A stretch of DNA of 64,000 nucleotides from Ectothiorhodospiraceae bacterium. GTDB lineage: Bacteria; Pseudomonadota; Gammaproteobacteria; Nitrococcales; Aquisalimonadaceae. The notes below the pieces were generated by a model. That model saw only the letters and a program-made list of their open reading frames with translations. It ran no database searches and was not told where the DNA came from. A program made the translations under genes and the position numbers. The stretch spans positions 1 through 64,000 of the forward strand of contig JAFIFV010000016.1 of the NCBI GenBank assembly GCA_020831845.1. Direction: 5' to 3'. The stretch's first letter is position 1. Each line of letters opens with the position of its first letter. Below, one piece after another: positions 25,129 to 32,876 of the stretch.

Positions 25129-26547
25129 CTACAGCATCTGCGACAGTGTCAGCAATGCGCGTTCCACGCGATTGTCCCAGTGGCAGGCGCAGGAAAGCCG
25201 CATGCAGTTCCGGTACTTCTGCGTGGCCGAGAAGACAGGACCGGGCGCAATGCTCACGCCCCGCTCCAGCGCTCGGCCGGCCAGTTCGAAGGTATCCACG
25301 CTGCCGGGTAGCTCCACCCAGATCACGAATCCCCCGCTAGGCCTGGTCACCCGCGTGCCCGGGGGGAAGTGGCGGGTGACCGCATCCGTCATGCGCGTCA
25401 CGGCCCTGGAATAGTCCACCCGCATCTGCCGCAGATGGCGTTCGTAGCGTCCGCTTTCCAGCAGCTCGGCCACGCCCAGCTGCAACGCCCCCGATGTGGC
25501 CAGATTAGTCACGTATTTGAGGTATTCAACCCGCTCCAGGTGACGCCGACCCGGCGCGATCCAGCCCACCCGCAGGCCGGGCGCCATGGTTTTCGAGAAC
25601 GAGGCGCAGTAGAGAATATCCGCCCGTGGCTCCAGCCCCTTGCAGGCACTGGGGCGGACCTTGCTGAACCCCAGATCACCGTAGACATCATCCTCGATCA
25701 GCGGAATGCCGTGTTCGGACAGCAGTTCCACCAGTGCACGCTTGCGCCCATCGCCCATACAGAAGCCCAGTGGATTGCTGAAATTCGGCACCACCACGCA
25801 GGCCTTTACGGGCCACCGTTCAATCGCCAGTTTCAGCGCGTCAACGGAAATACCCTGCTGCGGGTCGGTTGGAATCTCCAGCGCCTCCAGGCCCAACGAA
25901 TCGATCACCTGCAGCAGCCCGTAGAAGGTCGGCGACTCGATGGCCACGACGTCCCCCGGCTTCGTTACTGCGCGTAGCGCCAGCGTCAACGCCTCCTGGC
26001 AGCCATTGGTAATCACAAGCTCGTCGGGGTTCATCACGCAACCGGCCTCGGTCATGCGGCGGGCAATCTGCCTGCGCAGCTCCGGCAGGCCGGGCGGAAA
26101 CTCGTAGCTCAGCGCCCGCAACCGGTGTTTCCGCAGCGACCGGGTGATGCAGCGCTCCAGCGATGCCGTCGGCAGGTACTCCGGGTCCGGCACTGCGGCG
26201 CCGAGCTGGACCACCTGCGGATCGTTGGCCGCCTTCAGCAGCCGCAGCACCATGTCCTGGCCGGTGACCGGCGTGGGCGAAGAGCGCGGCGCCGAGGGTC
26301 CGGGCTGAGGCAACAGTTCCGTGGGGCGCTGGCGCACGTACATGCCGGAACGCTGGCGTGCCTCCACGTAGCCCACATCTTCCAGCCAGCGGTAGGCGGC
26401 CACCGCTGTGGATACGCTCACATCCAGTTGCCGGCTGAGCACTCGCACCCCCGGCAGGCGATCGCCGGGCCGATAGATGCCCCGCTCTATACGGTCTGCC
26501 AGTTCCTGGCCCAATTGCTCGTAGAGGTGGCCTTCAGCCTGGAGCAT
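25129..26547 (-). CDS. MocR-family regulator (GntR HTH fused to aminotransferase)
   Basis: 472 residues. Residues 1-75 are a GntR winged helix (QLGQELADRIERGIYRPGDRLPGVRVLSRQLDVSVSTAVAAYRWLEDVGYVEARQRSGMYV). Residues 110-472 form a class I aminotransferase fold, with ITNGCQEALTLALRAV, the Asn/Asp pair region VVPNFSNPLGFCMGD, ESPTFYGLL, and the PLP lysine in YCASFSKTMAPGLRVGWIAPG. Such proteins use PLP or an amine to control transcription, often of a neighbouring PLP enzyme. Here the divergent gene is a PLP aminotransferase. Start ATG 26547 (GTG 26550 also possible). Paired boxes in the intergenic DNA fit its binding. Confidence 0.9.
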   Translation of the reverse strand: MLQAEGHLYEQLGQELADRIERGIYRPGDRLPGVRVLSRQLDVSVSTAVAAYRWLEDVGYVEARQRSGMYVRQRPTELLPQPGPSAPRSSPTPVTGQDMVLRLLKAANDPQVVQLGAAVPDPEYLPTASLERCITRSLRKHRLRALSYEFPPGLPELRRQIARRMTEAGCVMNPDELVITNGCQEALTLALRAVTKPGDVVAIESPTFYGLLQVIDSLGLEALEIPTDPQQGISVDALKLAIERWPVKACVVVPNFSNPLGFCMGDGRKRALVELLSEHGIPLIEDDVYGDLGFSKVRPSACKGLEPRADILYCASFSKTMAPGLRVGWIAPGRRHLERVEYLKYVTNLATSGALQLGVAELLESGRYERHLRQMRVDYSRAVTRMTDAVTRHFPPGTRVTRPSGGFVIWVELPGSVDTFELAGRALERGVSIAPGPVFSATQKYRNCMRLSCACHWDNRVERALLTLSQML

Positions 26548-26569
26548 CACAGTTGCCCTCGGTGCAAAC

Positions 26570-26630
26570 CGGTACAGATTCCATTCCGCGCGATCTGTAC
26601 CGTATCAAAATTATGTTATTGAATCTGTAA
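26570..26630. promoter_or_regulatory. MocR-type operator boxes between regulator and aminotransferase
   Basis: CGGTACAGAT (26570-26579) and ATCTGTACCG (26593-26602) are perfect inverted arms 13 bp apart. A third box ATCTGTAA (26623-26630) repeats the second arm in direct orientation exactly 30 bp later, i.e. about three helical turns. MocR proteins are known to bind paired direct repeats, so this arrangement suits the divergent regulator. Confidence 0.65.
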
Positions 26631-26690
26631 TGTGCCATGCCACTTCCATAGAGTGAAGTCTTCAATGACTTCAAATGGATGGAAGGCCCG

Positions 26691-27620
26691 ATGCGTCGCC
26701 AACGCCCGCTCGATACCGCCCTCGATTCCCCCGACCAGCGTCGTGCACCGGAACAGGCTCTGTGCTGGATGAACGGCGAGCTGATGCCCGCAAGTCGCGC
26801 CCGTATCAGCGTGTTCGACCACGGCCTGCTTTACGGCGACGGCGTCTTCGAGGGCATCCGCTTCTACGACGGACACCCATTCCGGCTCCAGGAACACCTG
26901 CAGCGGCTGGTGCTATCCACCCGGGCGTTGGCGCTGCGAATCCTCTACGACAACCATGAGCTGACCGAGGCCGTGCATGACATCATTGCCGCCTGCACAT
27001 TCGGTAGCGGCTACCTGCGGCTGGTGGTCACGCGAGGCCCGGGCGCTCTGGGCCTGGATCCGGCATCCTGCCCCCGCCCGGAGGTGTTCATCATTGCCGA
27101 CCGACTGCGCCTGGTGGACGAACAGGTACTGGAACGCGGCGCCCGCCTGATCATCGCTTCGACCCGGCGCCTGCCGGCGGACGGGCTGGACCCGCGCATC
27201 AAGAGCCTGAACTACCTCAACCACATTCTCGCCAGGATCGAGGCCAACCACGCCGGCGCCGACGAGGCCATTCTGCTGAACGGTGCCGGGCGCGTGGCCG
27301 AAGGCACGGCGGACAACGTGTTCATCGTCCGGCATGGCGTGCTGCTGACGCCGCCACCGGTGGAAGGCGCGCTGGCTGGGATCACCCGGCAGGTGGTCCT
27401 GGAATTGGCGCAGGAGGCTGGAATACCGGTTCGGGAAACCCCACTGGCACCCTACGACCTCTACACCGCGGACGAATGCTTTCTGACTGGCACCGCTGCA
27501 GAGCTGATCCCGGTGGCCTCCATCGACGGGCGTGCGCTGCCCCGCTGTCCCGGGATGCTGTACCGGGACCTGCAGCAACGATTCAGCGCACTGGTGGAGC
27601 TGTCAGGGAGGGCACCATGA
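26691..27620 (+). CDS. ilvE: Class IV aminotransferase (branched-chain type, IlvE-like)
   Basis: 309 residues. WMNGELMPASRARISVFDHGLLYGDGVFEGIRFY opens the fold; LRLVVTRG and IKSLNYLNHILARIEA (the PLP lysine) lie near the centre, then DEAILLNGAGRVAEGTADNVFIV and a C-terminal phosphate-binding GALAGITRQ. These are the marks of branched-chain aminotransferases, which interconvert Leu, Ile and Val with their keto acids; D-amino acid transaminase and aminodeoxychorismate lyase are relatives. I prefer ATG 26691 because GGAAGG precedes it; an ATG at 26679 is also in frame. Being divergent from a MocR regulator suggests amino-acid or PLP-dependent control. The downstream lipoprotein start overlaps its stop. 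Confidence 0.85.
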   Translation: MRRQRPLDTALDSPDQRRAPEQALCWMNGELMPASRARISVFDHGLLYGDGVFEGIRFYDGHPFRLQEHLQRLVLSTRALALRILYDNHELTEAVHDIIAACTFGSGYLRLVVTRGPGALGLDPASCPRPEVFIIADRLRLVDEQVLERGARLIIASTRRLPADGLDPRIKSLNYLNHILARIEANHAGADEAILLNGAGRVAEGTADNVFIVRHGVLLTPPPVEGALAGITRQVVLELAQEAGIPVRETPLAPYDLYTADECFLTGTAAELIPVASIDGRALPRCPGMLYRDLQQRFSALVELSGRAP

Positions 27621-28258
27621 CCATCCTGAACGGATTGAAACCGCTCACGATCCCGCTCGCGGCGACGCTTCTCCTGGTCGGCTGTGGGGGAAACGACGGG
27701 CCCCCGGCCCTGCGGGGCGAACTCTGCGAGTTCCGCTACGACACCTTCGGCACCGCCACGGTCGTCACCGACCGGGCAACCCTGCGCCGCTCCCTGCTGG
27801 GCTGGCAACATGAGGAACACGACGGTTGCGCGGGCACCGACATCAGCCACGACCTCGGGGACGGCGCCAGCTACCGATTCAGGGAGGGCACACTGCGCTA
27901 CGTCGCGCCCGGCGACGGCAACAGCAGTGTGGTGAAGAAGGACGGCTGGCCGGCATTCGTCCACGTCGCCTTTCGCTCTGCCTGGCCGCGAATCAGAATC
28001 CAGGGCAGCGTCATGAACGAGGGCCCGCTCCACGCCTACGGCCTGGGAGAAGACGGCAGCCTGTGGCTGATCCGGCTGAGTCGCGCCGGCCATGTGCGGT
28101 TCAGCCGGCAGGTGGATCGCCTGCCGGATACCTGGGCGCCGCTGGCCATCGCCGCCCCCGCAGGCCTGCGCGTGGTGACGCTGGCCTCGAACGACAGTGA
28201 CACCAGGCTGTTCCATTACCGGATCGCCATGGGCAGTAACGTGACCACCCCACCTTGA
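27617..28258 (+). CDS. Hypothetical lipoprotein
   Basis: 213 residues with a lipoprotein signal peptide: hydrophobic stretch then lipobox LLVGCGG, so Cys22 or near would be lipidated and the protein anchored in the envelope. The mature part is beta-rich with an RYDTFGTATVVTD start and repeating short strands, no motif I recognise. ATG 27617 overlaps the aminotransferase stop (ATGA), so it is translated from the same mRNA, an odd partnership between a cytoplasmic enzyme and an envelope lipoprotein. Confidence 0.75.
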   Translation: MTILNGLKPLTIPLAATLLLVGCGGNDGPPALRGELCEFRYDTFGTATVVTDRATLRRSLLGWQHEEHDGCAGTDISHDLGDGASYRFREGTLRYVAPGDGNSSVVKKDGWPAFVHVAFRSAWPRIRIQGSVMNEGPLHAYGLGEDGSLWLIRLSRAGHVRFSRQVDRLPDTWAPLAIAAPAGLRVVTLASNDSDTRLFHYRIAMGSNVTTPP

Positions 28259-28357
28259 GGCAAGCAGGAGCGGCTGACCTGAAAGATGACGGGATTCCGT
28301 TATAGTGAACGACGGAGACCCGTTCCGGACAGCCAGGTCCGGCGATCAGGAGGAGCT

Positions 28358-28846
28358 GTGGAAAACGACACCGAACCGAAATGGAAATACCACGGCGTGC
28401 GTGTGGTGCGGCAGGACGAGTTGGATACCAACACGCCGCAGACGCCGGGGATGAACCGCGCCGCCGCCATCACCCATGCCCGCGCCGGCGCCGAGAAGCT
28501 GTGGGCCGGGACCGTGGTCATCCACCCCAAGGCCAAGACCGGCGCGCACCACCACGGCCCGGTGGAGAGCGTAATATACGTTGTCAGCGGCAAGGCACGC
28601 ATGCGCTGGGGAGACAACCTGGAATTCGTGGCCGAAGCCGGGCCCGGCGACTTCATCTACGTTCCTCCCTACGTCCCGCACCAGGAGATCAACGCCTCCG
28701 ATATCGAGCCCCTGTCCTGCGTGCTGTGCCGCAGCGGCCAGGAACCGGTGGTGGTCAACCTGGACATTCCCGTGGTGGAACCGCCCGAGGAAGTGCACTG
28801 GGTGGATAATATCCACCCCGACCCGGAGACAGGGAAACGTGGCTAG
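28358..28846 (+). CDS. Cupin-domain protein
   Basis: 162 residues from GTG 28358, five bases after AGGAGGAG. The cupin motif 1 is GAHHHGPVESVIYVVSGKARMRWG near residue 66 (metal-binding histidines HHHG, Glu) and motif 2 is AGPGDFIYVPPYVPHQEIN near 93 (His). Single-domain cupins of this type are metal-binding isomerases, dioxygenases or sensors; the reaction is unknown here. A TATAGT hexamer lies at 28301-28306, about 50 bp upstream. The TAG stop is the first three bases of repeat copy D. Confidence 0.82.
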   Translation: MENDTEPKWKYHGVRVVRQDELDTNTPQTPGMNRAAAITHARAGAEKLWAGTVVIHPKAKTGAHHHGPVESVIYVVSGKARMRWGDNLEFVAEAGPGDFIYVPPYVPHQEINASDIEPLSCVLCRSGQEPVVVNLDIPVVEPPEEVHWVDNIHPDPETGKRG

Positions 28847-28865
28847 GGAAGCGCTGATCTATTCC
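28843..28865. repeat. Single-end copy D of the repeat, supplying two stop codons
   Basis: CTAGGGAAGCGCTGATCTAT then TCC. TAG at 28844-28846 ends the cupin gene on the plus strand, and the CTA at 28859-28861 is the TAG stop of the Lrp gene on the minus strand. The two convergent genes thus meet entirely inside this 23-bp copy. Confidence 0.75.
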
Positions 28866-29338
28866 ATCTGCTCCAGCGGCAAGGGCCCGTTGTCCTTCAC
28901 TGTCTGTATTGCGAAATTGCTGCGGATATCGCTCACCCAGGGAAGCCGCAGCAACGTACCTGTAAGAAAGCTCTCATAGGCGGCAAGATCAGGTACGACC
29001 ACCTGGAGCAGGAAGTCGGATTCCCCGGAGACGAGGTGGGCGGAAATCACCTCGGGCAGTGCGATAATGGCATCGCGAAAAGCGTTTGCCTGCTCCTCGT
29101 GATGACGCTCCACCTTGATTCCCACGAACACGGTAAGACCCAGTCCTACCTCCCTGCGATCAAGGCCGGCGTGGTATCCGCGGATCACGCCCGCCTCCTC
29201 CAGCATGCGGACACGGCGAAGGCAGGGGGATGGCGAGAGATTGACTTCTTCCGCCAGTTGCACGTTGCTCAAACGCGCATCGCGCTGCAAGGCGGCGAGT
29301 ATTCGGCGATCAATCACATCCAGTCGGCGTCTTGGCAT
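28859..29338 (-). CDS. Lrp/AsnC-family transcriptional regulator
   Basis: 159 residues. The N-terminal helix-turn-helix LDVIDRRILAALQRDARLSNVQLAEEVNLSPSPCLRRVRMLEEAGVIRGYHAGLD is the AsnC-type domain; residues 70-150 are the RAM/effector domain (VISAHLVSGESDFLLQVVVPDLAAYESFL). Members sense amino acids and form octamers. It is divergent from a LysE-type amino-acid exporter at 29467, which is the most probable target. The 128-bp spacer is AT-rich around the start, with TTTATTGCAATCTTATGCCA as a possible binding region. Confidence 0.92.
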   Translation of the reverse strand: MPRRRLDVIDRRILAALQRDARLSNVQLAEEVNLSPSPCLRRVRMLEEAGVIRGYHAGLDRREVGLGLTVFVGIKVERHHEEQANAFRDAIIALPEVISAHLVSGESDFLLQVVVPDLAAYESFLTGTLLRLPWVSDIRSNFAIQTVKDNGPLPLEQME

Positions 29339-29466
29339 AAAAATGAAGTCCCCATGAATTTATTGCAATCTTATGCCATAGACAACAATCCAGACAGCAC
29401 AAATAGCAAGCACATGCTGCAGACTCTCCGATAAGCTGGATCAAACGGTTACGTCGGAGCACGGGC

Positions 29467-30096
29467 ATGGAGCTTTACCTGTTCATCGCCGCACTGGTGG
29501 CTGTCTACCTGGTTCCAGGCCCGGACATGATTCTCGTCTTGCAGACCGGCATTGCACGCGGGAGAACCCTGGCATTCGCCACCGTGGCGGGACTGGCCAG
29601 TGCGAGAGGACTCCATGTGACCTTCGCCGCTCTGGGCCTGGCGGCAATGTTCAGAGCCGCCCCCGGGGCCTTCCTCGTGGTACGCATCGTCGGTGCCTGC
29701 TACATGCTGTGGCTGGCCATGCAGATGCTCAGAAGCGAGCCGGTGCCCCGGGATGCCTGCTCAGCGCCGGCGGCGGGAATGGCGCGATCGTACCGCGCGG
29801 CATGGCGTCGCGGCCTCCTGACCAATCTCCTGAACCCGAAATCGCTGCTGTTCTGCTCGGTACTGCTGCCGCAGTTCATCCAGCCCGATCAAAGCCTGCT
29901 GCCCCAGTTCCTCGGGCTCGGCATCATTCTGGTCGGCATCGGCATCCTGTTCGATTTGATGTATGCCACGGCCGGCGCACGCATGGGAGAATACATCACG
30001 GCCAGCCCCGGTCTGCAGCGCGCTCAACGCTGGCTGTTTGCAACACTGCTGGCGGGATTCGGCATGAGGCTGGCACTGGATGTTCCGGTGCCATGA
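29467..30096 (+). CDS. LysE/RhtB-family amino-acid exporter
   Basis: 209 residues, six hydrophobic segments. YLVPGPDMILVLQTGIARGR near residue 17 is the LysE/RhtB signature, and RGLLTNLLNPKSLLFCSVLLPQFI near 118 is the second conserved region. The family exports amino acids such as homoserine, threonine, leucine or lysine through the inner membrane. Divergent placement to an Lrp/AsnC regulator is a standard arrangement in which excess amino acid turns on efflux. ATG 29467 follows a GGAGCACGGGC leader. Confidence 0.9.
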   Translation: MELYLFIAALVAVYLVPGPDMILVLQTGIARGRTLAFATVAGLASARGLHVTFAALGLAAMFRAAPGAFLVVRIVGACYMLWLAMQMLRSEPVPRDACSAPAAGMARSYRAAWRRGLLTNLLNPKSLLFCSVLLPQFIQPDQSLLPQFLGLGIILVGIGILFDLMYATAGARMGEYITASPGLQRAQRWLFATLLAGFGMRLALDVPVP

Positions 30097-30185
30097 ACCC
30101 TCAGGCGACCGCAAGACATCACGGTAGTGCCGGACCGGTCTATAGTTAGTGGGTCATCCCTTTCGCCCACAAGGAGGATGGAAGG

Positions 30186-30593
30186 ATGCGCAGCCTGCTG
30201 GTGAAGGACGTGATGGCCAGGCATCCGCCGGCAATCAGGCTGGGTACGGATCTCCGGGAGGTGGTGAACACCCTGCTGGGTCATCACCTAACCGGCCTGC
30301 CTGTCACCGACGAAGCGGACCACGTTGTCGGCTTCGTCTCCGAGCAGGACTGTCTGAGGGCTCTGCTCGTCTCCAGCTACCACGCCGAAGGCGACCCCAA
30401 GGTGGAAGATGTGATGCACCACCCTCCCCTCACCGTGGCCCTGGACGACTCGGTGGTGGATGTTGCCGAGCAAATGCTCACGCAGAAACCGAAGATCTAT
30501 CCTGTCCTTGACGACAACCGCCGGCTGGCCGGCATGCTGACGCGCAACCAGGTGCTGCGTGCCGTCAAGAACCGCCTGCTTCTCACCGTCTAG
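30186..30593 (+). CDS. Two-CBS-domain protein
   Basis: 135 residues made of two CBS motifs: VKDVMARHPPAIRLGTDLREVVNTLLGHHLTGLPVTDEADHVVGFVSEQDCL (about 6-57) and VEDVMHHPPLTVALDDSVVDVAEQMLTQKPKIYPVLDDNRRLAGMLTRNQVL (about 74-125). CBS pairs bind adenosine nucleotides and regulate other proteins; no effector domain is attached, so it probably acts by binding a partner. AAGGAGG lies upstream, and a TATAGT box at 30141-30146 is a promoter candidate. It converges with the membrane-protein gene at 30716. Confidence 0.88.
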   Translation: MRSLLVKDVMARHPPAIRLGTDLREVVNTLLGHHLTGLPVTDEADHVVGFVSEQDCLRALLVSSYHAEGDPKVEDVMHHPPLTVALDDSVVDVAEQMLTQKPKIYPVLDDNRRLAGMLTRNQVLRAVKNRLLLTV

Positions 30594-30715
30594 CGTCCTG
30601 AGCCAGACGTTCGCGGCATTCCTGCGGTCCCCCGAGGCGTGTCCTGGCCAGGCGGTGCTCGCAGCGAATGACTGGCACTTTGCCGGATCGGCAAGGTCGC
30701 CAGCCTCCAGCCGGA

Positions 30716-31156
30716 TCACGTGCGCTTGGTACCCTTGCCGGAGAAACCGCCCGCCCGAGGCATGGCAACTCTGATCCGGGCCGCCAAGCGCGGCGAGATC
30801 ACCACCACCGCAAGGACTATCGGCCACAGATTGCCGTCCGCAAAGGTGTACTGCGCCAGCATCTGCTCCGGCGGGGTCCGGAGCAGAAAGCCAAGGGTGA
30901 ACTCGAAAGCCATGGTGAGAACCAGCCAGTACAGGCCGACCAGCCAGTACCCGGAGGACTGGTGGATGGCGAGCCGTGGCACCGCGCCCAGGGCCACGAG
31001 AAATATGCATAGGGACAGCAGCATACCGCTCAGGGCATACCCCGCCGTCGTGCCAAGCAAGGGTTCCAGCAGCGCTTCGCGAAGCACGCCGTTCAGCACG
31101 GCCAGCGGCACGATCAGGCACCAGGCGATTGCTCCGCGCATCAGGGTGTTGAACAT
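30716..31156 (-). CDS. Hypothetical four-helix membrane protein
   Basis: 146 residues, four hydrophobic segments (about 8-25, 38-60, 70-92, 103-122), with a basic tail RIRVAMPRAGGFSGKGTKR. The RGAIAWCLIVPLAVLNGVLREALLEPLLG and LYWLVLTMAFEFTLGFLL segments suggest an uncharacterised family; I do not assign one. The start is not certain: ATG 31156 has a weak GAGAG, and ATG 31189 is also in frame. It is last in the minus-strand series that starts with the TRAP transporter, 64 bp after the acyl-CoA ligase. Confidence 0.6.
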   Translation of the reverse strand: MFNTLMRGAIAWCLIVPLAVLNGVLREALLEPLLGTTAGYALSGMLLSLCIFLVALGAVPRLAIHQSSGYWLVGLYWLVLTMAFEFTLGFLLRTPPEQMLAQYTFADGNLWPIVLAVVVISPRLAARIRVAMPRAGGFSGKGTKRT

Positions 31157-31220
31157 GCTCTCGCCGCTATTGGAAGTCACCGACCGCATCTTGCTTTGCC
31201 ACCGCCGGCGCGCCGCCCTC

Positions 31221-32831
31221 TCAGCCCTGAACGCCGAACTGCTCGCGCACGGTCTTCTTGCTGAACTTGCCGGTGGAGGTCTTGGGTATTTCGTCGGTAA
31301 AAATGTAGTCGTCCGGCAGCATCCAGCGGGCAAAGCGCTTTTCCAGGAAGGCGTCCAGCGTCGCCTTTTCCAGCGGTTCACCGCTTCTGGTAACGACCAC
31401 GGCAAGGGGGCGCTCACCCCATTTCTCGTGGGGAACGGCAATCACCGTTGCTTCGGAAACCTGGGGATGGCTCATGATGGCGTTTTCCAGCTCCACCGAA
31501 CTGATCCATTCCCCGCCGGACTTGATCAGATCCTTGGTGCGATCCACCAGCCGCAGGTAGCCCAGGGGATCAATGGTGGCGACGTCGCCGGTGCGCAGCC
31601 ACTCACCGTTATCGGCGAACTTGTCCTCGGCCACCGGCACCTTGTGGTAGCTGGCCGTAACCCAGGGGCCGCGAACCTGCAGCTCGCCCACTGACTCACC
31701 GTCCCAGGGTGCCTCGTTGCCGTTGTCGTCGATGATCCGCGCCTCCAGCATCGGCGAGATGATACCCATGCGGGCGCGACAGGCGAACTCGGCATCCCGC
31801 CCCTGGGCGGAGGTTTCCGGCCGCACGTCCAGCGTGGTGGCCAGCGACTGGGTCTCGGTCATCCCCCAACCCTGGGAAACCTTCAGGCCGTGACGGTCGA
31901 AACCACGAATCGCGCTTTCCGGAATGGCGGAGCCGCCGGAGAGCACCCGCAGGCCGGGCAGCTTCCAGCGCTCCGGCTCGGCATCCAGCGCCTGCAGCAC
32001 GCCAAGCCAGATCGCCGGCACGCCCGCTGTCAGGGTCACGCGTTCCTCCTGGCACAGCCGGAGCAGGCTTTCTGTATCCAGGTGCGGTCCGGGCAATACC
32101 TGCCGGGCGCCCACCATGGCCGCAGTGTAGGGCAGCGTCCAGCCGTTGGCGTGGAACATCGGCACCACCGGTAGCGCGGTATCCCGGAAGGACAGGTTGA
32201 TGGCATCAGGCAGGGCCGCAGCCAGGGCCTGGATGCAAATGGAGCGATGCGAATAGATCACCCCCTTGGGCCGGCCGGTGGTGCCGGAGGTGTAGCACAT
32301 GGCGGCCGCGTCGGTTTCTTCCTTCTCCACGTAGGAAAAGTCGCCGCTGGCGCCGCCGATGAACTCCTCGTAGCTCTCCATGCCGGGAGGGACATCCTCA
32401 CCGCTGAACGGCACCACCAGCACCCGTTCCAGGTTCACCTGCTCGCGGAACTGCTCGTACAGCGGCAGCAGCACGTCGTCGACGATCAGGAAACGATCTT
32501 CCGCATGGTTGACGATCCAAGCGATCTCGTCGGCGTGAAGCCGCAGGTTCAGCGTATGGGTCACGCCCCCCGCCGCCGGGATGCCGTAGTAGGCTTCCAG
32601 GTGGGCGTAGTTGTTCCACATCAGGGTGGCGACCCGGTCACCGGGTTTCAGCCCGGCGTTGACCAGCATCTCGGCCAGCGCCCTGGCGCGTTGATGGAAT
32701 TCCCCATAGGTGTACCGGTGCCGGCTCCTGTCAGGCCGCTGCGACACCACTTCCACTTGCGGAAATACCTTGCCGGCGCGATCCAGCAGGTGGTCGATCA
32801 TGAGCGGCGCGCCCATCATCGTTGACTGCAT
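31221..32831 (-). CDS. Acyl-CoA ligase (AMP-dependent, AlkK-like)
   Basis: 536 residues of the ANL superfamily. The nucleotide motif is YTSGTTGRPKGVIYSHRS near residue 190; QGWGMTETQSLATTLD near 330, GEWLRTGDVATIDPLGYLRLVDRTKDLIKSGGEWISSVELE near 418 and the C-terminal lysine motif PKTSTGKFSKK complete adenylation and thioesterification sites. Long N-terminal similarity (MMGAPLMIDHLLDRAGKVFP) is typical of medium-chain AlkK-like ligases, which activate free fatty acids to acyl-CoA. It follows the M20 amidohydrolase gene by 42 bp, suggesting it activates the acid freed by that enzyme. GGAGGG precedes ATG 32831. Confidence 0.88.
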   Translation of the reverse strand: MQSTMMGAPLMIDHLLDRAGKVFPQVEVVSQRPDRSRHRYTYGEFHQRARALAEMLVNAGLKPGDRVATLMWNNYAHLEAYYGIPAAGGVTHTLNLRLHADEIAWIVNHAEDRFLIVDDVLLPLYEQFREQVNLERVLVVPFSGEDVPPGMESYEEFIGGASGDFSYVEKEETDAAAMCYTSGTTGRPKGVIYSHRSICIQALAAALPDAINLSFRDTALPVVPMFHANGWTLPYTAAMVGARQVLPGPHLDTESLLRLCQEERVTLTAGVPAIWLGVLQALDAEPERWKLPGLRVLSGGSAIPESAIRGFDRHGLKVSQGWGMTETQSLATTLDVRPETSAQGRDAEFACRARMGIISPMLEARIIDDNGNEAPWDGESVGELQVRGPWVTASYHKVPVAEDKFADNGEWLRTGDVATIDPLGYLRLVDRTKDLIKSGGEWISSVELENAIMSHPQVSEATVIAVPHEKWGERPLAVVVTRSGEPLEKATLDAFLEKRFARWMLPDDYIFTDEIPKTSTGKFSKKTVREQFGVQG

Positions 32832-32844
32832 TCCGGAACCCTCC

Positions 32845-32876
32845 TAGGGAAGCGCTGAAGTATTCACGCTTTCCTA
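32845..32876. repeat. 32-bp hairpin copy E of the MITE-like repeat
   Basis: TAGGGAAGCG, centre CTGAAGTATTCA, CGCTTTCCTA. Near-perfect arms, one mismatch. The right arm (32874-32876) is the TAG stop of the amidohydrolase, and the left arm lies just upstream of the acyl-CoA ligase ribosome site. It sits inside an apparent operon. Confidence 0.75.
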
